DNA of 64,000 nt from Gari tellinella (Eukaryota; Mollusca; Bivalvia; Cardiida; Psammobiidae), in assembly GCA_922989275.2 (NCBI GenBank), contig OV277863.1, positions 25,510,001 through 25,574,000 on the forward strand, in the 5' to 3' direction. The notes beneath the pieces were generated by a model. That model searched no databases, had not been told where the DNA came from, and worked only from the letters and a program-made list of their open reading frames with translations. Shown here piece after piece: positions 21,522 to 32,104 of the stretch; the stretch's first letter is position 1, and each line of letters opens with the position of its first letter. The position numbers and the translations under genes were made by a program.

Positions 21522-22772
21522 GAAGAAGGCCATGGCCCTCAATTCGCTCACCTGAGACCATTCTACCTAAGCTGACTGGGCAACACAACATTTTGATATA
21601 GCTAAAAAACAAGAGGCCCATGGGCCATATTTTGCTCACCTGAGAATAGCTTACAAAATGGAGAGACAGAGTGATTCATGTTACCGGGCGGAGTCAATTT
21701 TGACCCCAGGAGGCTCCAAGCATAATTTGAATAATCTTGATAGAGGACCTGTAGATGATGCTATGTCAGTATGTCAAATATGTGCCAAATATCTAAGCTC
21801 TGAGACTGTGTACTAGGTTTTCAAACAAGAAGATTTTTTTAAGTTATCATTGAAAAAATATATTCTAAGCTTCTGTGACCTAGATATGCAATGGACCGGA
21901 GCCATTTCTTCAACATTGGTAAAGGACATCTAGAAGTGTCACCATACTAAATCTCAAAGCTCTGGCCTTATTAGGAGAAAAGATGTTTGAAATTAACACT
22001 ATATAACTCTTTGTACAACTGTCACCTCCGGGGCGGAGCCAATTTTGACCCCAGAGGCATTTTAACACTCTTGATAGAGGATCTGCAGATGATGCTATGC
22101 TATGTGCCAAATATCTAAGCTCTGGCCCTTGAAGTTTTTGGCAAGATTATTTTTTTAGTTTTCCTTATATTTTCACTTCGGTTGCCTTGGCTGCATTGTT
22201 TTTAATTCTTTGAACAAATTTGAAAAAACTTGACCCAAGGAATATTCCTGTAAAGTTTGATTGAAATCTGTCAAGCTGCATAGGAGAGATGTCATTTGAA
22301 GCCAGGGCTTTTTTACCTTCTATAAAAGGGGCCTATAACAGGTGTCTTCCCAATTGCAAAAAGCCTCTTTTAAAATTCCCAATTTTGGTGAAAGAACTTC
22401 CCAAAAATACAATGCATTATATGATTCTCGAAAAAAGCACATATTCTGAGGATGAAACTACATTAGAAGTGTCCTATTCAATTACCACTGGTTTAAATGT
22501 TATATAACTATTATTAAACTAAAGCAACTTTCTATTTACTGTATTTATGTTGTTTTTCAAGTGTCTTGAAAGTCAAAATTTTACTTTCCCAATTTGGCTG
22601 AACACTATCGCGCTTGAATTTCCCAAAATGAAAGGCTAAGGCCCCTTCCCAATTTTTGGAAAAAAGGCCCTGGAAGCAATTGTTTACGACGACGGATGAC
22701 GATGACAGACACCGGGCCATCACAATACTGAATAGGTCACCTTGGCTAATGTGAGCTATGAAGTTTAAAAAC
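21522..22772 (+). repeat. Family L tandem-core element and an adjacent J-type end fragment
   Basis: 21522-21605 is an inverted fragment of a family J-like end (GGCCATGGCCCTCAATTCGC). The L element proper runs from ACAAGAGGCCCATGGGCC (21608) to GGTCACCTTGGCTAATGTGA (about 22760), with a GACGACGGATGACGATGACA stretch before the right hairpin. Its core has two or three poor ~300-bp units (GGAGCCAATTTTGACCCCAG, GTGCCAAATATCTAAGCTCT). No gene seen. Confidence 0.55.
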
Positions 22773-23157
22773 CCTAGAGTTTCAGAAGTCTTTTCTATGA
22801 TTTGACCTACTACCAAGCTAGGCTGGTAGCTCTCATCAATGAATACCTGTAATCTCATGCTAGTTATGTGACAGCTGCCATCTCAGGGTCTTTAACTCTT
22901 AACTCTTATAATGGCAATACTATCTATATATAGTGAGGGAAAATATTTTTGCAGAATTCACTAGGTCACAGATTTAGTCACATTTGCTAGTTAAATTTAC
23001 ACTTTTATTTAAAGAACAATTTCTGATATCAAATCAATAGATCTATATGTCGCTATTAGTCTATCTTTAAACTCTTCACAATACTCCAGCGGAGTTTGTT
23101 TTTATAGTTGTTTACATGGTGGCTAGTACACAGAGCCAAAACACATCAGATTATCAT
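22773..23157. other. Intergenic sequence, nothing recognised
   Basis: No repeat match, coding frame or splice-flanked segment was recognised here. It lies between the two divergent genes. Confidence 0.4.
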
Positions 23158-23408
23158 TTAACCCATTACCCCATAAATACGCCTTTTAACACCTTTGGTT
23201 TATTCCTTCACTGTAGTAAATAGTTCCAATTAATACAGCCATGTATTGTTTGGTAAGAAATATTTTTATATCCTAGCAGATGGAAGCTTAAAGCAGGCTG
23301 AAAGTAAAGCAGAATGTGCCTTAAGGCACATTCTGCTTTACTTTCAACCTGCTTTAAGTGCTCACCTATCTTCAAAAATAGAAACAGGCTATGGGGTAAT
23401 GGGTTAAA
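23158..23408. mobile_element. Family B element, well preserved copy
   Basis: TTAACCCATTACCCCATAAA ... CTATGGGGTAATGGGTTAA with a complete hairpin (AAAGCAGGCTGAAAGTAAAG, axis CCTTAAGG). A good type copy of family B at ~250 bp. Confidence 0.75.
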
Positions 23409-24006
23409 CATCTTGGATTAAAAGTCAAATTTAGTGATTTAAATGATTGTTTTGGAACAAGGTTGGTGTATTTTTGCATCCTGACTCTATCGGAAGATGT
23501 CTTACTTTACAAAATAATGCCTAACTTTTTTAGAAATTTGATGCCCAACAAAATCCATTGGGCTTTAGATCTACACAGTTTCTAATTCATTTTGGTATTC
23601 ACAGTCCAGTACCCCTTGATTTGTGATATAATTGGGTATTGGTAGGAAAATAAACTTGAATTTCTTATCCTTGTCCTTTCAACAGTGCATTCAGAGTATT
23701 GTTGTTAACTGTCTAAAATGATTTTCAGTGTTTACCTTACATAGTTCTATATATATGCAACTTTTGTTTACACACGTTCGACTAAAGTAAACTCAACGGA
23801 AGCAATCCATGTCTAAAAAATTGCGCAGCATGCAGATTTCTAATACCCAAAACCAACATAAAAAGCCACACTACGGGAAAAACCCACATCATCTCAGGAC
23901 AATACACATGCGAATCAGTCAGCGTAGTTTACATAATAACATGCAAAAAATGTGGAATACAATATGTGGGACAGACAGGTAACTCTATGAGGGAACGCCT
24001 CTACGG

Positions 24007-25611
24007 CAGGGTTGGCCGGTAAAAACCGGGGCGGTTTTAACCGCCCGGTTTTAACCGGTTAAAACCGCCCCGGTCAATACTCCCTGAAGTGGTCAATACT
24101 GGTCAATACCGGTCAATACTCTTTTTCTGTTAAAAGAAAGCTCTTGAAGCTTTAAAAGGGTTTAATTATAGTGTAATGATGTATTACAGATACACAGGAA
24201 GCTATTTCAAGTGTATATAGGGGGTATAGGAAGCACAAAGTGGATTTTTTAAATCTGAAAAGACCACCCTGGTCGATTGAACTGACCACATCTATTGCTT
24301 CAACTGACCGCTTGTGGTCGATTGAAATGAACACTTCCGGCGGATTGAATCAACCACTCTGGTTTATTGAAAAGACCACCCTGGCCAATTGAACCAGGTG
24401 TATGGTGATTCCTGAAGTATTTGTTGACTTTATCACCTGGTCAGGAGTAATAATTATATCCTGTCCCAGCAGATTTAGTAAGTGTGCAGAGCAACCAAAA
24501 ACTGTCAGGCTGAGTTCTGCTTCATCACAGATCTATCTTCTAAGTTATATGTGACTATGCATGCTGAAGACCTTGCAGTCATACTGCTCAGCAGACTCAT
24601 TGGTGGCTTCCTGGGCACAAATAGGGGTAAAAAGTGTTGGTGTATAATACCCCTGTCAGTGTATAATCAAGACTGTATCAAGACATTTGATTGGTCACAG
24701 TCAGATCTATGCCACTCCCACTGCAATGACATGGGGCAACATAACACATGATAATCTGTTTTGACAGCAATTTACAGGTGTTGCAAACTTGCAAATACTT
24801 ATGAATATCCCATGATTGGAAATAATAGACAAAAATGAATCTTTAACATTTAGTTATTGCCTGACTATGGGTATATGACCGTAATGGTTAATTATTTGCT
24901 GTAATATATATACAGTAATATATTCCCAAAGTGGTCAATTGAAATTTTGAGTGGTCAATTTATGTTTTTAATGGTCAGTTGAGTTGTAAGTGAGCAGTTG
25001 ATTGAGTTGAAGTATTTAGTGGTTGATTGATTATGAGTATAGCTAGCCTTTTGGTTGGTAAACTCCCAAACTGATCCTAGGTGGTCAATACCGATCGATT
25101 TTCAATTGGCAAAGCCGGTCACTTCAATCAACCACTTTGTATTTCTGGTTTTATCAAATATTTACAAAATGTAATTCAAATATTTTAATCTTTAGATTAA
25201 ATCATTGATATGAATATTATTCCCAGTATGCTCATCATGACAATGTGTGAATAAGATAGGTAGGGTACTAGTACTTTATTTTATAAGTAGTCTGATTGAA
25301 TTGATCACATCAAATGGCCACCCGGCAAAAGACCACTTGTGGTCATTAAAGTAAAACTTTGAAAAATAACATCAAAATATCAAACTGTTATTTAAAAAGA
25401 TCCTTAACAGTACAGTTTGTATGTACTGTATATATTAAACAACAATTTACATTGCTAGGGGTATGATACATGGGTTATAAGTTGGTTCGAAGTTGTCAAT
25501 TGACCAGTAATGACCAGTAATGACCAGTAATGACCGGTATTGACCGGTTAAAACCAGTATTGACCGCCCGGGTGGTCAATACTCTTATTGACCGGTCGAT
25601 TGCCAACCCTG
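24007..25611. mobile_element. hAT-family DNA transposon remnant with 8-bp target duplication
   Basis: Terminal inverted repeats CAGGGTTGGC / GCCAACCCTG are perfect over 10 bp and flanked by an exact CTCTACGG duplication (23999-24006, 25612-25619), diagnostic for hAT. Subterminal regions are packed with GGTCAATAC and GACCACNNTGGTCGATTGAA-like motifs in both orientations, probable transposase-binding repeats. The interior keeps a decayed transposase fragment on the minus strand. 1605 bp, so clearly deleted relative to a full hAT. Confidence 0.9.
24370..24640 (-). pseudogene. hAT transposase fragment, decayed
   Basis: The minus-strand frame reads ...ICDEAELSLTVFGCSAHLL then NLLGQDIIITPDQVI. The GCSAHLLNLL motif followed by a D is typical of the catalytic-core region of hAT transposases. 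Upstream the frame has at least two stops (between residues reading CKVFSMHSHI and ICDEAEL). It sits within the hAT element bounded by CTCTACGG, which fits. Confidence 0.7.
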
Positions 25612-25830
25612 CTCTACGGTCACCTAAACGACATTAGATCCAGGAACGAATATAACTTATAAGCCGATCTCCCGCCATTTTACGGGAGACGCGCACGACG
25701 TTAAAGACATGGACGTCACAGTCTACCTAGCAACGGCACGGGATATCAACATCAGACTGAGAACAGAAGAAGCCACTATACACCAGTTAAAAACCAGATC
25801 TCCGTTAGGATTAAATCTAACTCAATAACA

Positions 25831-26453
25831 ATGGAAACAGGGAAGATTTTCAGAAGACTACCACCTGAAGGAAGCTACCAAGTTATATGTAAAGAACTGT
25901 ACCAATGCACTTTCTGCAACCTGATCATCAAAGGCACAATCTACCATTAACAAGACACTTTATGAACAAACACAAAAACGCCAAAAGAAAACATGTTTGC
26001 CAGGTATGTGATAAACTGTATAGTAGAAAGGACATTCTAGTGAGACACTGCAGTACTATTCATGGAATAACTGCTACAATATTTAAGAGAGTAGTGGTAA
26101 GGCCACCACCGATTGAACCAATTGCACAGTACGTTCTCCCATTTGAAGCGATGACTATCCCCAAGTTCCGGACTACACCAGGACCATCCATAATCTCATC
26201 CACCCCACCGAAGAATAGAAAACATCCCTCCATTGACGAAATATGCGCAGAATTTAAACTTCCAGAAATAATCACACCAGTACCGGACCTATTCCATACC
26301 TACTCGTTAAATCCAGAAAACTTCACAGACTCCCTCCTAGATGACGACTCTATTAAGGACAGCAGCAGCGATGAGACCATTTGCCAAGACGAACGAGACA
26401 CAGATATCAATTTTGACATTTATATTCATTCTATTTATGGACTTGTAGGATAA
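25831..26453 (+). pseudogene. C2H2 zinc-finger ORF of the Penelope-like element (one frameshift)
   Basis: A second reading frame starts with ATG two bases after the nuclease stop (METGKIFRRLPPEGSYQVIC). It has a finger CTFC...HFMNKH interrupted by a one-base loss near 25948, where a TAA appears. It then continues about 180 codons with a standard C2H2 finger CQVCDKLYSRKDILVRH plus CSTIH. A proline-rich and acidic tail follows (FTDSLLDDDSIKD). Codon order and position inside the 12-bp target duplication tie it to the retroelement rather than to a host gene. No function is assigned beyond probable nucleic-acid binding. It could also have been captured by this lineage. Confidence 0.65.
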
Positions 26454-26679
26454 AAACTTAATCATATCTATATATATTCAGGACTCTTTCACCCAAAAAC
26501 AAGACTTTCCATACTGCCATTCAAACCTATGTATCACCATTCATGTTTTTATCACCATATCATCTATCATCTTCACTCATCTTTTATGATGTCATCATTC
26601 AATTTATACAAATATCACGTGACTTTAGGCACCGCATTTTATGTACTTCAGGTTATACTCTTTTCTTAAAAAATCATCC

Positions 26680-26706
26680 CTGATGAAGTTTATTGTATAA
26701 GCGAAA
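26680..26706 (+). ncRNA. Hammerhead-like core in the Penelope tail
   Basis: CTGATGA, then a possible 6-bp stem (GTTTAT/ATAAGC, one G-U pair) closed by TGT, then GAAAC and a tiny CGTT..AACG stem. Hammerhead ribozymes are known in Penelope-like elements. One unpaired A next to stem II and the lack of a clear NUH cleavage site make activity doubtful. Confidence 0.45.
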
Positions 26707-27077
26707 CGTTGGAACGAAAATAAACCGTCTTTACTGCAGCCGCTGATCGTTTGTTTCTGCTTGACTTACCTGCTACGGACTAAAGTAAAAGTTCAGTTGA
26801 TCACCCGATGAAATTAAAAAGCAATTGAGTATCCGTTTGGTTTTTACCCAATCACTTTCAAATAATTGGGTTTCCTTTTGCTTTTGTTGGGTACTGTCAC
26901 CCATTAGTTTTTAAATAATTGGGTATTTCACCATTTTCAATTGGGTAATTACTCGGATACTCTGCAAATCTGCTCATAAAAGAGTCTTTATGTCGGTGTA
27001 CTGTGAGGTACAAGGGCCAAGTCAAAAAATATATCAAGTGTTCCCTATAACTGTACACAGAGTGGACGGGTCTATAC

Positions 27078-27473
27078 TTAGATTATCCACGGAATTATAC
27101 AAGACGGAATAGCAACTCAGCGAAGTTGAATAGGCGAGCATCTGAGCTCTCGCGGCGGTTGAATTTTGCGAGATTATGTGTCACGTGACAACATCTTCAC
27201 TTTTTGCCTCGTTGTCCGCCATTTTCTGGGGTGAAAATTTACCGACTCGAGTGTTTTATTGACATTTTATAGGATTTAAACGACTTGGTGGACTTTCCTA
27301 TCAATTCACGGTAATATAAACCCGTGAACAATGCTTCGAAACAGACATTTATCATATTGACTACAGATAGACATTCTTTTATCAAGTCTCGCGAGTCTCG
27401 TATGCGCCGCACGAGATTTGCGATATAGCGCGAGGTTTCAATTCCGTCAGTGTATAATTCTGTGGATTATCTA
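27078..27473. mobile_element. Element X, TIR element with CpG-rich interior
   Basis: Inverted ends TAGATTATCCACGGAATTAT and (reverse complement of the right) TAGATAATCCACAGAATTAT, extending over ~33 bp to GACGGAAT. The interior is CpG-rich, with TCACGTGA and CCGCCATTTTC. It looks promoter-like but is bounded by TIRs, so it is listed as an element. Confidence 0.55.
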
Positions 27474-28890
27474 TCTTAGGCACTATTTGACTTTTTTTTT
27501 AGCTGATTTGGCATGCTGTAACTTAAAATTTGTACATCGTATCTTGGCGAACAAACAGGAGCAAATGGTTTAATCTGGAGACTACAAATACGTGTAAATA
27601 TAATAGCAAAGCCAAAGACATAGTTCTAAATATAATGGCATATCCACTTAATCAAAAAGTATTGTGCAAACATTAATTTAACACATGTCAGTCATTACAA
27701 TTTGATACTCAAACCTGAATCATAAACTGAACTGTTTATTGGTTTTAAACTTAATTCAGACGCGTCTTATGTTAGTTGGATTTCAATGTTTTCTGCACTC
27801 CATATGCAGCATATGTGTGTGAATTTTACTTTTTTAACCGGCGTAGTTACCTCCCTTGCGTCCCATATTCAAGCAGTTCTTAATTGCGTATTTTTCACCT
27901 TTCCGTTCACGACAGACATGGGACAATCGCCAGCGACCAAAATTAGTATTTGAAGTGTTGTATGACGTTGTTTGTGTCCACACTCACAGCATGACCGCTT
28001 TGACATTTCAACCGCAAATCAGCATTACGTGGTTTTGCATAATTTTAATTCCTAGACCGAGCAGGTGCTCTGACCAAATGTAAACAACACTTTATTTGTT
28101 CGAATCACAACCTGTAATCTTACCATTTAGGAATAATCGCATTTGTATTGGTGAGAAAAGTTTTCTTTAGTTCTTGTAAAGTTGTTTTACGGTGGTTTAC
28201 GTAAGTCGGGATGTAATAGAACGACCCGAACGCCAAAATTTGTGTTTTTATAAAAACGCGATTTTCATGGCGCATGCGTATAGTCCCACAATGCATCATT
28301 AACCTAATTTGCACCAGCTGCAAACTGATGATTTCTACTTTCGGTTTTGGAATCCAAATAAACATTAACGAAAATTTATTAAAAATCACGAGCTTCCGCG
28401 AGTCTATCAGTGGTTAATTTTATCTTATGATTAAAACTTAATCCTGAAATACTACTCAATATTTACCCATTCACTAAATAGTAAAAAATATTAATCTATT
28501 CTAGACCACGAACTTGATGAAGTCTTCATTCGTGATTAGACCAAATAGCATGGTTTTGTATGCTTTGGGATTCACTTGCCAACCTTTTCCATTACAGGGC
28601 CAACTACGTATTATCAGGATTAGATGTAATCTATGTCTCTGGTATTATCATCAAAACTGTATTGCTACGACAACCTATATATATGGGTATTATATAATAG
28701 AGTACACGTATTGCTACGAAGTCAGTTCAGTGTTTACATACAGTGAGAAATGTTTGTCTACGAAAACAAAGTTGCCTTCGTAGCAATACAAATCTGTTAA
28801 AATATCCATATTAAAGTGGTCGTAGCAAAACATTTTCGGGATACAGTTGGTCCCCAGTGTACAGGGCTACCACAAACTGCTCATAATTTT
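27474..28890. other. Intergenic sequence, nothing coding recognised
   Basis: About 1.4 kb without a supported gene or repeat. It contains GGCGCATGCGT near 28269, resembling an NRF1 site. It is in the gap between the divergent genes, so it could hold promoter or 5' non-coding exons of either, but nothing here proves that. Confidence 0.35.
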
Positions 28891-28904
28891 TTTTTTAAGC
28901 GCGA

Positions 28905-29216
28905 TTTTAGGAAAACTGCATTCCCTCCCTACATCGACCCTCCAAACAACGACTCCCTCCTTACAGCGACCCTTGTCGCTGTTCCCTAAACAGTACAATA
29001 ATCGATAATACCTATTCACAACTGCAATGTCGTCTGCATAAAAGTGTCGTCTGCTATTTGTCTCAAAGTTACATAAAGGGCATTTTGACAGAAAAAACTT
29101 AATGACGAGTGAGCTGTTTGCAAATGTCCCTCCCTATATCGACTCCCTTCGAACAACGTACACACTTTTTGTCTCCCGTTGGGTGTCTGTAGAGAGGGAG
29201 CGCTGTAGTACCTTTA
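28905..29216. mobile_element. Family S element, copy 2
   Basis: Opposite orientation to 5859-6226: CTCCCTCCCTACATCGACCC-type sequence, internal GCAGACGACATTG equivalents, and right end GTAGAGAGGGAGCGCTGTA. The left end is diverged. Non-coding; Tc1/mariner-like MITE. Confidence 0.6.
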
Positions 29217-29622
29217 GCACTTTCACTACCAGGCTCTTAATATAACTAACACTAACATAATTATGCAAACAGTAAAGCGGTGTCTGAGAAGGATCCAAAA
29301 TTTTTGACACCCATTGCAATGTTTCCTCTAGTAAAATCGGCATACAATCCCAGATTTTACAAATAAGACCAGAAGAAAAATGTAAACAGACGATATTAAA
29401 GCAGCGACTGGGTTAGACGGCAGTGAAACAGTTAGAAACGCACTAATCGTGAGGCGACGGAATTATACATATACATATACATGTATTGTGTATAATTCAA
29501 CGGTGAAGCCATTTTAATTGTTCAAAATTATTATTATATCACATAATTACAGGAATTAATCGGAACTATTTGGTGTTAAAATCACAACAATTAAAACGCT
29601 CCCAAAAACGCATCCATTTTTG

Positions 29623-29694
29623 AGGTCAGTAGGTCAAAAGTCAAGGTGATTCAGTAATGATACTGAATGACCTTGACTTTTGACCTACTGACCT
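29623..29694. repeat. 72-bp hairpin, 34-bp arms of AGGTCA-type motifs
   Basis: Arms start AGGTCAGTAGGTCAAAAGTC and continue to ATTCAGTA, with one mismatch and a 4-base loop (ATGA). Contains two AGGTCA half-sites and TCAAGGT in each arm. It is isolated, not inside a recognised element. Confidence 0.85.
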
Positions 29695-30268
29695 AAAAAA
29701 GAAATAGGGGTCATATACTCATCATGAATCACATATGTAAACAATCTCCGCACCGTAACTTTATAGAAAGCATATTAGGGGGACATATCTTGAGCGGCGA
29801 GTTCATAAAACGCCATTTTTACCATTACATTCTATTGACTTGAACAGCTTCAGCTTGGAAATATAATAACAGTGATTATTTTATTCAACGTTACGAGTCA
29901 CAGTGTCCCGTGAAAACTAAAGAAATCTGCTATACCACCATAGTCAGACTCCTTATGGACTATATCATGGATCAATCATATGGGACCCATTCATAGAGTA
30001 GATCTATAACATCCGTAAACTGGAACAGTGCAGCCAGGTCAGTCAGAATGGTTTTCTCGGACCACAGAAAGCAGAGCGTAGGTGGAGCCTATGTCACCAT
30101 AATGTATAGAATTGTTTATCATCTTGTTGACGTTCCAACCTTCCATCTCATTCATGGACTATCAACCCTTTGCCCGATCCTTATGCCTCAGAGACCTTCC
30201 TACACGTACCTTTCATCGATACTGGGGCTTACTTGTCATAGAGGATACATTCGTTTATTTGATGGGGA

Positions 30269-30494
30269 CTAACCCATTTGTGCCCACAATCCCATATATG
30301 GGACATAGGCAAACAGTGTAGACTCTGATCAGACGCCGCATTATGCGGCGTCTGATCAGAGTCTACACTGTTTGCTGATAGGAATTTCAATATAAAACAA
30401 AACGAAAATGAAAATTTTGACCAGGCATCCCTTTGATAAAAAGGACTTATCCAATTATAAGCATGGAAGAATCCACTGGGCACAAATGGGTTAG
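30269..30494. mobile_element. Family D element, copy 2
   Basis: CTAACCCATTTGTGCCCACA ... TGGGCACAAATGGGTTAG with a near-perfect central palindrome (GACGCCGCATTATGCGGCGT flanked by CTGATCAGAGTCTACACTG). A long minus-strand open frame crosses this element and is rejected as a gene. Confidence 0.7.
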
Positions 30495-30653
30495 TGGTTG
30501 TTGTTTCTAAGGAGGATTTACGCCCACTCAAAGCAATGTTATGATGCATCATCCCATTCCTTGCAGCTTTGGTCAATATCGGCTCATCTTTGTTGGGACG
30601 CCAATAAGGAGTATCTCCTTTGCCAAGAACTATAAATAAAAGACAGGCATATA

Positions 30654-30723
30654 CACCCCCCCCCCCCCCCCCCAAGAAAAGAAAGAAAAAAAAGAAAGAA
30701 AAAAAAAATAAATAAATAAATGT
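30654..30723. repeat. Poly-C run and A/G-rich low complexity
   Basis: Sixteen or so consecutive C, then mixed AAGAAA and AATA repeats. Simple sequence; length likely to be uncertain. Confidence 0.85.
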
Positions 30724-30847
30724 ATCAGCGCTCTCTCTCTCTAAATATATATATCTAGATCTATTTTTATGCCCAAAAAATCGCCATTGCCTATGATGCT
30801 CGCTAGGTACATGTAGGTCACGGCCCGCTGATACAGTGGTGAATCTG

Positions 30848-31038
30848 TTATTCTTTCCCAATAAACGTGTTTACGCTAAAACTATTATTTGCAGTGCAAA
30901 CAGTTTGGAGTCTGATCAGGCTCCAAACTGTTTGCCACCAAGATAAACAAGAATTATCAGAATTGTCCAAAAGTTGTTCTTTTCTACGTTTTAGGGCTTT
31001 GCGTTTGCGTACGTTTGCGTTTAAACGGGAAAGAATAA
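30848..31038. mobile_element. Family A element, copy 2
   Basis: ATTCTTTCCCAATAAACG ... CGTTTAAACGGGAAAGAAT are inverted. The centre is AACAGTTTGGAG / CTCCAAACTGTT around TCTGATCAGG. The best preserved of the three copies. Confidence 0.65.
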
Positions 31039-31367
31039 CAGATTATCCACTGTAGCTATATAGTCTAACCAGCGCCAGCGTTTTAGCACACTGCAAGTGT
31101 TGTTGTTTTTTCTTCTTCAAAACTTAGGTGAATTTTCATAGACGGGTTTAATATCATTAACATAAGGATTCTCAAACATTATACTTTTGATTTAAAATTT
31201 AAAAAAAAAACTGTTTATTTATTCATTTAAAATGAAATATTAGATCTAAGTTTACAAGCTTTTTTCTTAATATTTCACAGGAAACAGTAGTTGCAAGTAA
31301 GGCAAACTACTACGGAAGGCGGATATAGTGCCACTTTAAGAAATATATGATTCTATCTTCTTTTTTT

Positions 31368-31790
31368 TAAAATTCAAGTTATTATCTCGAAAATTCAAGA
31401 TACTATCACGAATGAATAACGTTGTCATTCATACGTGATACTATGATATCTTGAAAATTCAAGACTACCTTGAAAATTCAAGATAGTATCTTGAAAATTC
31501 AAAATGTTAACTTGAAAATTCAAGATCATAATTTGAAAATTCAAGATACAAGATAAGTTTCTTGAAAATTCAACATACTAGATATCTATCTTGAATTTTC
31601 AAGTTAAGAAAATTCAAGATATTATCAAGATAGCTATGTTGAATTTTCAAGATAGTATGTAGAATTTTCAAGATAATATGTTGAATTTTCAAGATAATAA
31701 CTTGAATTTTCAAGAAACTTATCTTTCATATAGATATTAATTTGAAAATTAAAGATAGATCTAGTAACTTGAATTTTCAACATAATAGCT
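31368..31790. repeat. Array of ~14-bp near-palindromes, with an orientation flip
   Basis: About twenty occurrences of CTTGAAAATTCAAG or its reverse complement CTTGAATTTTCAAG, mostly separated by 4-12 AT-rich bases (ATAGTAT, ATA, ATAATATG). The first half is nearly all the GAAAATTC form and the second half, from about 31590, nearly all the GAATTTTC form, so the array can fold back as a whole. It ends about 275 bp upstream of the AARSD1 start codon. Not a CRISPR: the genome is eukaryotic and spacers are not of constant length. Confidence 0.8.
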
Positions 31791-32065
31791 AGATCTGGAG
31801 TATTTGTTACGAAAGCTGAGTCTCGTATAAATATTCAAGGAGGAATTAAAGTATTAAAGGCATATATATAAGGTCAAAGGGTTAAAATTCAGATTAAAGA
31901 GAAATAGTTTAATTTATTTCTAGCTCATCTGATCACAGCTCAGGGTGGGGTTTTGTGATCCGTTGTGTCGAGTGGGTTTTAGCCTGGTTTAATCATCACG
32001 AAATTCAACATTTCACGCATCTCCGGCCAATATACCGAAGGAAACCGAACTGAACCGAACTGAAA

Positions 32066-32104
32066 ATGGCACTTGCATGTCAAAAGAATAGTTATCTCAA
32101 AGAG
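32066..32104 (+). CDS. AARSD1: AARSD1 exon 1 (start codon)
   Basis: Codes MALACQKNSYLKE, which matches the short N-terminal start of the AARSD1 family (MAFxCQRDSYxxE type). The context GAAAATGGC has A at -3 and G at +4. The donor is GAG|GTTTGA (32105), phase 0. It joins to LTATVKSCTPAELK of exon 2, also phase 0, giving an uninterrupted family-like N-terminus. The donor is not a strong consensus. No TATA box or other convincing promoter element was seen upstream; the nearest striking feature is the palindrome array ending at about 31790. Confidence 0.8.

Larger units (their letters stand above)
23792..25828 (+). pseudogene. Penelope-like GIY-YIG endonuclease domain, split and frameshifted
   Basis: Reading starts directly after the target duplication (LNGSNPCLKNCAACRF) and stays open to the hAT insertion. 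It includes the linker Cys motif CLKNCAAC and the nuclease start VVYIITCKKCGIQYVGQT, the Penelope form of GIY-YIG. It resumes after the insertion with RERLYG|HLNDIRSRNEYN. One extra base near 25659 shifts the frame, then KPISRHFTGDAHDVKD leads to HQLKTRSPLGLNLTQ and TAA at 25826-25828. Order and spacing match the C-terminal nuclease of Penelope-like elements, which nicks DNA for target-primed reverse transcription. Both breaks make it inactive here. Confidence 0.85.
23780..26789 (+). mobile_element. Penelope-like retroelement, 5'-truncated, 12-bp target duplication
   Basis: GACTAAAGTAAA occurs at 23780-23791 and again at 26778-26789. Everything between is the inserted element, except the later hAT insertion. 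The retained part is the 3' end of a Penelope-like element: linker cysteines and the GIY-YIG nuclease domain, a second frame with C2H2 fingers, and a 3' tail with a hammerhead-like core. The reverse transcriptase is missing, as expected for 5' truncation. It lies in the intergenic region. Confidence 0.85.

Noticed and set aside
27078..27473. CpG-rich promoter with E-box and YY1-like CCGCCATTTT
   Set aside because: Bounded by 33-bp inverted repeats, so the composition belongs to a transposable element. Promoter use is possible but unsupported.
28265..28280. NRF1-like GGCGCATGCGT as promoter of either gene
   Set aside because: A single short match with no transcript start or exon nearby.
30229..30861. 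210-codon open frame on the minus strand
   Set aside because: It crosses family D, a poly-C run and low-complexity A/G sequence; no coherent protein.
31368..31790. CRISPR-like array
   Set aside because: Animal genome, irregular 4-12-bp spacers, imperfect units, orientation flip and no cas genes.
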